Made by a program: the position numbers and the translations under genes
Source: Solobacterium sp.
GTDB taxonomy: Bacteria > Bacillota_I > Bacilli_A > Erysipelotrichales > Erysipelotrichaceae
Direction: 5' to 3'
DNA: 47,129 bases
Assembly: GCA_017539385.1 (NCBI GenBank)
Contig: JAFYHC010000007.1
Span: 1-47,129 of the forward strand
Shown: in pieces, positions 23,472 to 31,005 of the stretch
Position numbering within the stretch: position 1 is the stretch's first letter
How the letters are laid out: every line of letters starts with the position of its first letter
The notes under the pieces: model-generated
What the model was told of the DNA's origin: nothing
Seen by the model: only the letters and a program-made list of their open reading frames with translations
Database searches by the model: none

Positions 23472-24854
23472 ATGACATTGGAAGAATTATCCCGCGCCAT
23501 TGCGGAAGGCACGTACTCCTGCAGTGAACTCACCATGGAGGCACTGCAGCGCATTGCAGCAAATGATCAGGACGGCAAATGTCTTAACACGGTGACAGCC
23601 CTGAACACCCAGGCACTCATGCAGGCACGTGCGATCGATGAAGAGATCCAGAGATACGGACGCAGAAGCCCGCTCCATGGAATCCCGGTCTTAGTAAAAG
23701 ACAATATCGACTGCACCGGTTTTCCAACTACTGCCGGTTCCCTCGCCCTGGCAGATAACTATCCCCGCAATGATGCAGAGATCGTACGCCGTCTGAAAGA
23801 AGCCGGCGCACTCATCCTGGGAAAAGCAAACCTGTCGGAATTTGCCTATTTCATGTCCCGTCAGAACATGCCCTCCGGCTATAGTTCCTACAGCGGACAG
23901 GTCGTCCATGCCTATGTACCGGGCATAGATCCTTCCGGCAGCTCCAGCGGCTCCGCTGTCGCCGTCAGTGCCCGCTTTGTGCCATATGCGATCGGAACAG
24001 AAACAGACGGATCCCTCATGTCACCGGCAGCCGCAAATGCCATCGTATCCATCAAGCCGACCGTCGGCCTGGTATCTGCAGACGGCATCCTGCCGTTAAG
24101 CCCGGTGCAGGACACTGCCGGACCAATGTGCCTCTCTGTACAGGATGCCGCAGACGTCCTGCAGGTCATTGTCCGGGAAGAATATGCGAAAGACTATCGT
24201 GCTTCGCTTGGAAAAGATGCATCCGGCCTGTGTGTCGGCATCGTGCGGCAGGATTGCGATGAGCAGGCGCTTGCGGCACTGGATCATGCCGAAGCGATCC
24301 TGCAAGACGCCGGCATATCCGTGAAAGATGTTCACATTGATATCATTGAACAGGATGAACTGGAATGCCTGATGCATGAATTCAAACAGAGCATCAATGC
24401 ATACCTCCACCAGAGCACCGGCACCTGCAAGAGTCTTTCCGATATCATTGCCTTCAACAATGCCCATGCGGACCAATGCCTGCGCTATGGCCAGGACCTG
24501 CTGGAAGAAAGCAATACAAAAAGCGGACGTCTTCTCGAAAGTGAATACATCCGTCTGCGCACAAAGCTGACAAGCACCGCAAGAGCCATGCTGGAAGGAA
24601 CACTGGAAAAAGAAAACATCGATATTCTGCTGAGTGCCGGGGACGGACCAAAGGGCAACCTTGCGCCTATCAGCGGCGATCCCTGCATGATCCTTCCTGC
24701 CGTCATCCCGGATCCTTCGGACTATAAGCCGTGTTCATGGCACCTGACGGCTGGACCGTTCCAGGAAGATATCCTTCTGCGTATTGCATACATCCTTGAA
24801 CAGGGTGCTGCCATCCTGCCGAAACCGGACTGGTGCGAAGAGTTCGAAGCATAA
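23472..24854 (+). CDS. Amidase-signature enzyme
   Basis: A 460-aa amidase-signature protein. The Ser-cisSer-Lys triad can be placed: K76 in P-V-L-V-K-D-N, the cis-Ser in the G-S-S-S-G-S loop (residues 156-161) and nucleophile S181 in G-T-E-T-D-G-S. It hydrolyses an amide in the cytoplasm. It is not a usual GatA, since no gatC or gatB is adjacent and the nucleophile loop is G-T-E-T-D-G-S-L-M instead of G-S/T-D-T-G-G-S-I-R. The ATG at 23472 is chosen for AGAGG at 6-base spacing; a longer frame from 23412 starts inside the previous terminator. Its stop overlaps the A-tract of the minus-strand terminator. Confidence 0.87.
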   Translation: MTLEELSRAIAEGTYSCSELTMEALQRIAANDQDGKCLNTVTALNTQALMQARAIDEEIQRYGRRSPLHGIPVLVKDNIDCTGFPTTAGSLALADNYPRNDAEIVRRLKEAGALILGKANLSEFAYFMSRQNMPSGYSSYSGQVVHAYVPGIDPSGSSSGSAVAVSARFVPYAIGTETDGSLMSPAAANAIVSIKPTVGLVSADGILPLSPVQDTAGPMCLSVQDAADVLQVIVREEYAKDYRASLGKDASGLCVGIVRQDCDEQALAALDHAEAILQDAGISVKDVHIDIIEQDELECLMHEFKQSINAYLHQSTGTCKSLSDIIAFNNAHADQCLRYGQDLLEESNTKSGRLLESEYIRLRTKLTSTARAMLEGTLEKENIDILLSAGDGPKGNLAPISGDPCMILPAVIPDPSDYKPCSWHLTAGPFQEDILLRIAYILEQGAAILPKPDWCEEFEA

Positions 24855-24876
24855 AAAAATCGATCCTCGGATCGAT
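24853..24876 (-). terminator. Terminator for the minus-strand AraC gene
   Basis: ATCGATC / GATCGAT (24859-24876) with a CTCG loop next to seven A residues (24853-24859), i.e. a T run on the minus strand. It lies at the far end of the repeat array, so the repeats would be in the 3' untranslated part of the AraC transcript. Confidence 0.65.
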
Positions 24877-24880
24877 GAAT

Positions 24881-25020
24881 CTGTATATATCCACATGGGA
24901 CTTGCCCATGTACTTGCTGTATTTACACATGGGCTCTGCCCATGTTTTTGCTGTATATCTACATGAGCACTGCTCATGTTCTTGCTGTATTTCACATGAG
25001 GCTCTGCCTCATGACCATTG
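24881..25020. repeat. Four tandem hairpin repeats of 34-36 bases
   Basis: Four units start at 24881, 24917, 24951 and 24985. Each begins CTGTAT, contains one hairpin, and ends (T/A)(C/T)TTG or CATTG. Stems: ACATGGG/CCCATGT (24893-24911), ACATGGGC/GCCCATGT (24927-24945), ACATGAGC/GCTCATGT (24961-24979) and CATGAGGC/GCCTCATG (24995-25013). The G-to-A change in units 3 and 4 is matched by C-to-T on the other arm, so pairing is preserved. The array fills the space between convergent genes. It is not CRISPR: there are no spacers. Confidence 0.8.
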
Positions 25021-25094
25021 CTTATTATAGGCATTTCAAAGAAGGTGTCAACAGGAAAAAACAGCGAAATCGCTTACAAATTCAAATATTTCTT

Positions 25095-26342
25095 TTATGT
25101 CATATTTTTGCTGCTCCGGCGGTATTGTGCCGGTGTTTTCCCGGTATATTCCTTAAAGCACTGAATGAAATAATTCACGGTATTGAATGCAAGTGTATCT
25201 GCGATCTTCTGCACCGGAAGATCCGTTGAACGCAATAACACGGCACCGCGCTCCAGCTTGGCATTGCGTATATATGTATTCATCGACACACCGGTCTCCG
25301 CATGGAATTTCTCACTCAGATAATATTCCGAATACCCGGTCAAAGCAGCGATATCCGCAATGCGTATCTTTCTTTCCAGAGAAAGTTCAATATAATCGCA
25401 GCACTTCTGCACCAGCGGGGAATAGTGCGTCTTCCGCTTCAGATCATGGACCCGGTAAATAAAATCATGATACATGGACGCAGCCAATGTAGACAGTTCT
25501 GCTGAATCCCGGCAGTCCTCCGTACTCTGTATATACGAATCACCCAATGCATACGCGATCTCCGGCGACAGTCCTCCCTCCATGGCAGCACGCGAAACAA
25601 GCGTCGTAAATACAACGATGCTCGTCTTCATCTGCCTTAGCGGATCATTCCCATGCACCGGCACACCCGGACTCTGCACAATAGCCTTTCCCAGAATACT
25701 CTGGTAATTAATATCCCCATTGCGCACCATATCCAGCATTGCCTGCTCTGCCAGATAGATCTTCGTGCGGTCCCGCTTTGTCTCTTTGACCGATACCGTC
25801 TGTTCGGGTTCATGCGTCTTCGAAACAAATGTATCCGGTCCAAGACTCTCACCCGTCAGGCTATTATGCACCAGAAGCACATAGCGTGTAAAAATGGCAT
25901 ACGAAAGCACCGCAATCTCCCCGATATTTTGTAATAATGCCTCAAACCAGGATGTATCATACATGCTGTTGAGATGGGGACGCATGGCATACTGGATCCT
26001 TTTCTTCTCCGGCACTTCATAAAACACCGGACCAATTGCATAAAACAGCTGCGAACGTCCGGAAGAGATCCCGGTGACCGCCCACTGTAAGCCGATCGGA
26101 GATCCGATCAGATAGGGAAAACCTGCATAATTGACCGTATCCTCTGCTTTTTCCGGATACTTATTCACTTCCAGAAACCGGTGAAAGGCCGCATCAAACA
26201 CCGGGGCCAAATGTTCCGGACACGTGGTCGACTGCAGCTCGGCATCTTCCTCATAGCACCAGATATACAGTTTTTCACTCTGCGGGATCAGAGAATTCAG
26301 AAACGCGATATTCACCGATCCAGATTCATTTCTGCTTTTCAT
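25095..26342 (-). CDS. AraC-family transcriptional regulator
   Basis: A 415-aa regulator. The C-terminal AraC/XylS domain (about residues 315-410) has both helix-turn-helices: R-K-I-R-I-A-D-I-A-A-L-T-G-Y-S-E-Y-Y-L and P-V-Q-K-I-A-D-T-L-A-F-N-T-V-N-Y-F, ending in the usual F-K-E-Y-T-G-K-T-P-A-Q-Y-R. The long N-terminal part has no cupin signature and may be a ligand or sensor domain seen in Erysipelotrichia/Clostridia regulators. The ATG at 26342 follows GGAGGTG. Divergent from the glycan operon, which it most probably activates. Confidence 0.92.
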   Translation of the reverse strand: MKSRNESGSVNIAFLNSLIPQSEKLYIWCYEEDAELQSTTCPEHLAPVFDAAFHRFLEVNKYPEKAEDTVNYAGFPYLIGSPIGLQWAVTGISSGRSQLFYAIGPVFYEVPEKKRIQYAMRPHLNSMYDTSWFEALLQNIGEIAVLSYAIFTRYVLLVHNSLTGESLGPDTFVSKTHEPEQTVSVKETKRDRTKIYLAEQAMLDMVRNGDINYQSILGKAIVQSPGVPVHGNDPLRQMKTSIVVFTTLVSRAAMEGGLSPEIAYALGDSYIQSTEDCRDSAELSTLAASMYHDFIYRVHDLKRKTHYSPLVQKCCDYIELSLERKIRIADIAALTGYSEYYLSEKFHAETGVSMNTYIRNAKLERGAVLLRSTDLPVQKIADTLAFNTVNYFIQCFKEYTGKTPAQYRRSSKNMT

Positions 26343-26388
26343 GCACACCTCCGGAAACATCCTTAATTATTGTAATTTTAACTGAAAT

Positions 26389-26447
26389 ATTACCTGTTTT
26401 CCATATGTATGCGCCTCCTACAATGTAAGCGTATACAAAAAGGTAAT
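26389..26447. promoter_or_regulatory. Promoter/operator of the glycan operon
   Basis: A -10 TACAAT (26419-26424) lies 48 bases before the symporter start. It is flanked by inverted half-sites ATTACCT (26389-26395) and AGGTAAT (26441-26447), each bordered by a T-rich run on the same side when oriented. These are candidate AraC-regulator half-sites. Confidence 0.4.
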
Positions 26448-26472
26448 CATACCGGAAAGAAAGGATAAATGT

Positions 26473-27987
26473 ATGGAAAAGCAGAAAACAATTACTACAG
26501 GCACAGATACAGTACAGTATCGCCGTGCAAAACTCTGGCAGATCATTCTGATCGCATTCAATGCATTCAACGGCATGGCCGTCTACTTCCTGATCGGCCT
26601 GGCAAGTTATTCCGCAAGCATCGGCTATGGCATCGCTACCGTTGCTGTCGGCGGATTACTGACATTCACACGTATCTTTGACGCCATCACTGACCCGATG
26701 CTGGCATTCCTCTATGACCGCGTCAACACACCGTTCGGCAAAGTACGTCCGCTGATGATCCTGGGCTGGCTCATCCAGACCCTCGGCCTTCTGTGCATGT
26801 TCAATTTCTTCTCCAGCAAAGGCCATGGCGTAGCCGTCTTCCTGCTGTTCTACATGATCTATGTCGTTGGTTATACCATCATTAACATGACTGCCCAGAC
26901 TCTCCCGGCACTCATGACCAACGATCCGAAACAGCGTCCGACTGTTGGTGTATGGCAGACAGTTCTGAACTACTTCACACCAATGGCTCTCAACATGATC
27001 GTTTATACAAAGCTGATGCCTGCCTATGGCGGAAGCTTCAACCAGGAATTCCTGAACGTTGTCACATGGCTGTGCGTCGGCATCTCCTTTGTCGGTGTCA
27101 TCCTGGTATGCATCGGCATCAGTGAATACGACAAGCCGGAAAACTTCGCAGGCATCGGCAAGACCGAGCACCTCAAAATCAAAGACATGCTGGATGTCCT
27201 GAAGAACAACAAGCCGCTACAGAGCTACATCATCTCCGCATCCTCCGACAAGATCGCACAGCAGGCCGCTTCTGCTTCCATCGTCGGCACAATGCTCAAC
27301 GGCATCCTGATCGGCAATATGGGCCTTGCGACAACACTCAGCGTTGTAGGAATGCTGCCATCCATCCTGTTTGCTGTAATTGGTGCACGCTATGCAGGAC
27401 AGCACGGCAACAAAGAATCCATCGTCACATGGACACGCTACAGCATCTATGCCAATGCTGCGATGATCGCATTCTTCACCATCGTTCATTTCACAACCGG
27501 CACCCATACCATTGCAAAAATGGGACTGACCATGATCCTGTTCGTACTGCTGACATTTGTGGTCAACGGCTTCTCCATGTGCGTCACAACTGCCAACACC
27601 GGCTTCATGGCTGATATCATCGACTATGAACTCGACCGTGCCGGCAAATATATCCCGGCTGTTGTCACAGGTACATACAGCCTTGTCGATAAGATCGTAT
27701 CGTCCTTCTCCCAGGCCATTGCGACCGGATGCGTTGCACTGATCGGTTATACATCCACCATGCCGCAGCCAGGCGATGAACTGACCGGCGGTGTCTTCTT
27801 CATGACCATGTTCCTGCGGTATGGTCTGGCGATCCTGGGCTTCTTATGCACATTGTGGGCAATGCGTTCCTGTAAACTTGACAGAAAAGAAATGGCAGAA
27901 GTCCAGAAGCGTATCGCGGATAAGAAAGAAGCCGCAAAAGCAGCTATCATCGAAGAAGAACTGCACAAAGGAGATGCACATGCGTAA
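26473..27987 (+). CDS. GPH-family sugar/glycoside:cation symporter
   Basis: A 504-aa membrane protein with about twelve helices, of the glycoside-pentoside-hexuronide family (MelB/UidB/XynB type). A cytoplasmic loop D-P-M-L-A-F-L-Y-D-R-V-N-T-P-F-G-K-x-R-P is the family's hallmark (D-P-x-x-G..D-R..T.x-G-x-x-R-P). The C-terminus is a long charged helix. It would import an intact oligosaccharide or plant glycoside with Na+ or H+. First gene of the operon; the GH2 gene overlaps its stop by 8 bases. Confidence 0.92.
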   Translation: MEKQKTITTGTDTVQYRRAKLWQIILIAFNAFNGMAVYFLIGLASYSASIGYGIATVAVGGLLTFTRIFDAITDPMLAFLYDRVNTPFGKVRPLMILGWLIQTLGLLCMFNFFSSKGHGVAVFLLFYMIYVVGYTIINMTAQTLPALMTNDPKQRPTVGVWQTVLNYFTPMALNMIVYTKLMPAYGGSFNQEFLNVVTWLCVGISFVGVILVCIGISEYDKPENFAGIGKTEHLKIKDMLDVLKNNKPLQSYIISASSDKIAQQAASASIVGTMLNGILIGNMGLATTLSVVGMLPSILFAVIGARYAGQHGNKESIVTWTRYSIYANAAMIAFFTIVHFTTGTHTIAKMGLTMILFVLLTFVVNGFSMCVTTANTGFMADIIDYELDRAGKYIPAVVTGTYSLVDKIVSSFSQAIATGCVALIGYTSTMPQPGDELTGGVFFMTMFLRYGLAILGFLCTLWAMRSCKLDRKEMAEVQKRIADKKEAAKAAIIEEELHKGDAHA

Positions 27988-30163
27988 GATCACTGTACTG
28001 CGCGATAACTGGAAATTCCTCAAAGCAGACATCCCTGCGGAAACAGCTGTACAATACGCTGCCCAGGGTGAAAGCATCACTCTGCCGCATACATGGAATG
28101 CAGTGGACGGCCAGGATGGCGGAAATGACTACTACCGCGGAACAGCGTGGTATGTACGTACACTGACAAAAGAAGAACTGGCCGGTGAAAAGGCATACCT
28201 GGAAATTAATGGCGCCAATCATACTGCAGATGTATGGTTCAACGGTGCAAAGATCTGTCACCATGAAGGCGGATACAGCACATTCCGCGTGGAATTAACA
28301 GATATCCGTGAAGAAAATACACTTGCCATTGCAGTAAACAATGCGGACAGTGACCGCGTCTATCCGCAGAAGGCAGACTTTACCTTCTATGGCGGCCTGT
28401 ACCGGGAAGTACGCATCATTGCCGTACCGAATGAACACTTTGAACTGATCAAAGACGGTACACCCGGTCTCAAAGTCACACCAGTTGTCGATCCGAAGAC
28501 CGGTGATGCCGAAGTTACCGTTGAAACATGGCATAACGCAGACCATGTGGAAATCACCGTCAACGGTGAAACACAGTGCGTCGAAAACAAAGCTGTCTTC
28601 CACATCCCGCATGCGCATTTATGGGATGGTGTAAACGACCCGTATCTCTATACCGCAGAGGCAAAACTGGCATCCGGTGATGCCGTCAGTGCCCGCTTCG
28701 GCTGCCGGTATTACGAATGCGATCCGGAAAAAGGCTTCCTGCTCAATGGAAAAAGCTATCCGCTGCGTGGCGTATCCAGACACCAGGACAGAAAAGGCAA
28801 AGGCAATGCTTTGGACATTGCGGATCATCGCGAAGACATGGAGATCGTCAAAGAGCTCGGTGCCAACACACTGCGCCTTGCCCACTACCAGCATGCCCAG
28901 GAATTCTACGATCTCTGTGATGAAAACGGCATCGCTGTCTGGGCAGAGATCCCCTATATCACCATGCATATGACAAACGGGCGTGAAAACACCCTGCAGG
29001 CAATGCGTGAACTGATCACCCAGTGTTACAACCATCCGTCCATCGTTGTATGGGGACTGTCCAATGAGATCACCGCAGCCAGTGCTGTCAACGAAGACCT
29101 GCTGGAAAACCACCGTCTTCTGAATGATCTCTGCCATCATATGGATTCCACCCGTCCTACCACCATGGCCAATGTATTCATGCTGGAAACAGACAGCCCG
29201 ATCCTGGAGATCCCGGATATCAACAGCTACAACCTCTACTTCGGCTGGTATCTGGGCGATCTGGAACAGAATGATGAATTCTTTGATGACTACCATGCCA
29301 AATATCCGAACCGTGTGATCGGTTTCAGTGAGTATGGTGCAGATGCCAACCCGGCATACCACTCCTCCAATCCGCAGCGCTCGGATTATACCGAAGAATA
29401 CCAGGCACTGTATCACGAGCATCTGTGGAAGATGATCGAAGAACGCCCGTATCTGTGGGCAACGCATGTCTGGAATCTGTTTGACTTTGCGGCTGACGGA
29501 AGAGACGAAGGCGGAAAACACGGTGAAAACCAGAAGGGACTTGTTACCTTTGACCGCAAATACCGCAAAGATGCGTTCTGGCTGTACAAGGCAGCGTGGA
29601 ATAAGAAAGATGCATTCGTGCACCTTTGCAGCAAAAACTATGTCAACCGTGCTGAAGACACCACAATGATCAAAGTCTATTCCAACTGCGATACGGTCAC
29701 CCTGTACCAGGATGGTAAGGAGATCGGCACAAAGAGCGGACATCTCGTATTTACATTCGATGTAACACTGACAGGTGAACATGAGATCTGTGCAGTATCC
29801 GGCGCATGCAGAGACACCATGCATATCGTTCGTGTACAGCAGCCGGATGAAAGCTATATCTTTAACAAGGCACTTGGTCAGGTCACCAACTGGTTCGATG
29901 CCGAAGAAAACGACCCGGCATGCTTCTCCGTAGAAGATACCTATGGCGAACTGCTTGCGAATGAGCAGACAAAGGCAGTCATCGAAGCAATGATGGCAAA
30001 GAACGTCGCAGAGCGCGGCGATGTTGCACAGTCGGTCAAGAACAATCCTGCACTCATCCGTATGATGAGCCGGATGACTATGCTTTCACTGTTAAAGCAG
30101 GGCGGAACAGACGAAGAAGGCATTCGTCAGGTCAACCGCATCCTGCAGGGGATCCGCAAATGA
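27980..30163 (+). CDS. Glycoside hydrolase family 2 (beta-galactosidase type)
   Basis: A 727-aa GH2 enzyme: sugar-binding jelly-roll (Y-Y-R-G-T-A-W-Y, about residues 1-175), immunoglobulin-like domain, and the catalytic barrel with L-R-G-V-S-R-H-Q-D, acid/base E363 (G-L-S-N-E-I) and nucleophile E451 (G-F-S-E-Y-G-A). After the barrel and an Ig-like domain (to about residue 625) there is a helical tail of about 100 residues with S-V-K-N-N-P-A-L-I-R-M-M that I do not recognise. No signal peptide, so cytoplasmic. Substrate probably a beta-galactoside; the N-x-K glucuronidase motif is absent. The start has AAAGGAG and overlaps the symporter gene. Confidence 0.9.
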   Translation: MRKITVLRDNWKFLKADIPAETAVQYAAQGESITLPHTWNAVDGQDGGNDYYRGTAWYVRTLTKEELAGEKAYLEINGANHTADVWFNGAKICHHEGGYSTFRVELTDIREENTLAIAVNNADSDRVYPQKADFTFYGGLYREVRIIAVPNEHFELIKDGTPGLKVTPVVDPKTGDAEVTVETWHNADHVEITVNGETQCVENKAVFHIPHAHLWDGVNDPYLYTAEAKLASGDAVSARFGCRYYECDPEKGFLLNGKSYPLRGVSRHQDRKGKGNALDIADHREDMEIVKELGANTLRLAHYQHAQEFYDLCDENGIAVWAEIPYITMHMTNGRENTLQAMRELITQCYNHPSIVVWGLSNEITAASAVNEDLLENHRLLNDLCHHMDSTRPTTMANVFMLETDSPILEIPDINSYNLYFGWYLGDLEQNDEFFDDYHAKYPNRVIGFSEYGADANPAYHSSNPQRSDYTEEYQALYHEHLWKMIEERPYLWATHVWNLFDFAADGRDEGGKHGENQKGLVTFDRKYRKDAFWLYKAAWNKKDAFVHLCSKNYVNRAEDTTMIKVYSNCDTVTLYQDGKEIGTKSGHLVFTFDVTLTGEHEICAVSGACRDTMHIVRVQQPDESYIFNKALGQVTNWFDAEENDPACFSVEDTYGELLANEQTKAVIEAMMAKNVAERGDVAQSVKNNPALIRMMSRMTMLSLLKQGGTDEEGIRQVNRILQGIRK

Positions 30164-31005
30164 AAACCTATGTACAGCAGATCATGCTGGGAACGGTGAC
30201 CGGTAACGAAGCAAAGGCCAGAGAAACACTGCGCCGCATCAAAGCAGCCGGCTATGACGGTCTGGAACTGAACCGGTTCATGATCCATCCTTCCCCGCTG
30301 GTCGTGCGTGTATTGACAAAAGCAGCCGGGATGCCGACAGGAAACAGCGGAAAACTGGACTGGGCATCCCTGATCCGGGAAAGCGGTCTTTCCGTTGTGA
30401 CGCTCCATGCGGACCTTGGATCACTGGAAAATAATCTCATGGATGTCGTGCAGGATGCCCGTACATTCAACACCGATACCGTCGTCATCACCGGTATGTA
30501 CCGGTTTGCCTACAACAGTGCAAAAGACGTTACAGAGCTGGCAGAGCGGCTGAACAAAGCAGGCCGCCTGCTAAAAGAAAACGGCATTGCACTGCTGTAT
30601 CACAACCACAATGCCGAACTGTTAAGGACAGATTCCGGCACATGTGCCTATGACATCCTGATTGAAAAGACAGACCCGGACTATGTGAATTTTGAGTTCG
30701 ACAGCTATTGGTTCACGGATGCCGGTGCCGATGCAAAAATGTGGATGAAGAAACTTGGCACACGGATGAAACTCTGGCATGCGACCGACCGCGGCGCACG
30801 CCAGAAGGGAAGCTGTATGACACCAATTCTGAAAGAAGACAGTGTGGAACTGGGCACCGGCAATATGGACCTTGCAGGCATGCTGGAAATTGCAAAGGAA
30901 AACGGTGTATCCGCAATTGTGCTGGAAAGCCACCGAAACTGGATCAATAAAGATCCGCTCAGCAGTATGGAACTTAGTGCGAAATGGCTGAAGGAGAATG
31001 TATGA
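30160..31005 (+). CDS. Sugar isomerase/epimerase (xylose isomerase-like TIM barrel)
   Basis: A 281-aa protein of the AP-endonuclease-2/xylose-isomerase-like fold. The strand-end residues fit metal ligands: the L-Y-H-N-H-N segment, an F-E-F-D-S-Y-W strand, H260-type late L-E-S-H-R-N-W, and K-L-W-H-A-T-D-R. These enzymes isomerise or epimerise free sugars or sugar acids. Translationally coupled on both sides (ATGA overlaps). It probably acts on a monosaccharide released by the neighbouring hydrolases, but the sugar cannot be read. Confidence 0.85.
   Translation: MKTYVQQIMLGTVTGNEAKARETLRRIKAAGYDGLELNRFMIHPSPLVVRVLTKAAGMPTGNSGKLDWASLIRESGLSVVTLHADLGSLENNLMDVVQDARTFNTDTVVITGMYRFAYNSAKDVTELAERLNKAGRLLKENGIALLYHNHNAELLRTDSGTCAYDILIEKTDPDYVNFEFDSYWFTDAGADAKMWMKKLGTRMKLWHATDRGARQKGSCMTPILKEDSVELGTGNMDLAGMLEIAKENGVSAIVLESHRNWINKDPLSSMELSAKWLKENV

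Noticed and set aside
24881..25020. CRISPR-like array
   Set aside because: The units follow each other without unique spacers, and no cas genes are nearby.
24784..25034. Frames on both strands through the hairpin repeats encoding repeated peptide units
   Set aside because: They arise from the DNA repeat itself; there is no start context, and the repeat structure is explained by the hairpins.
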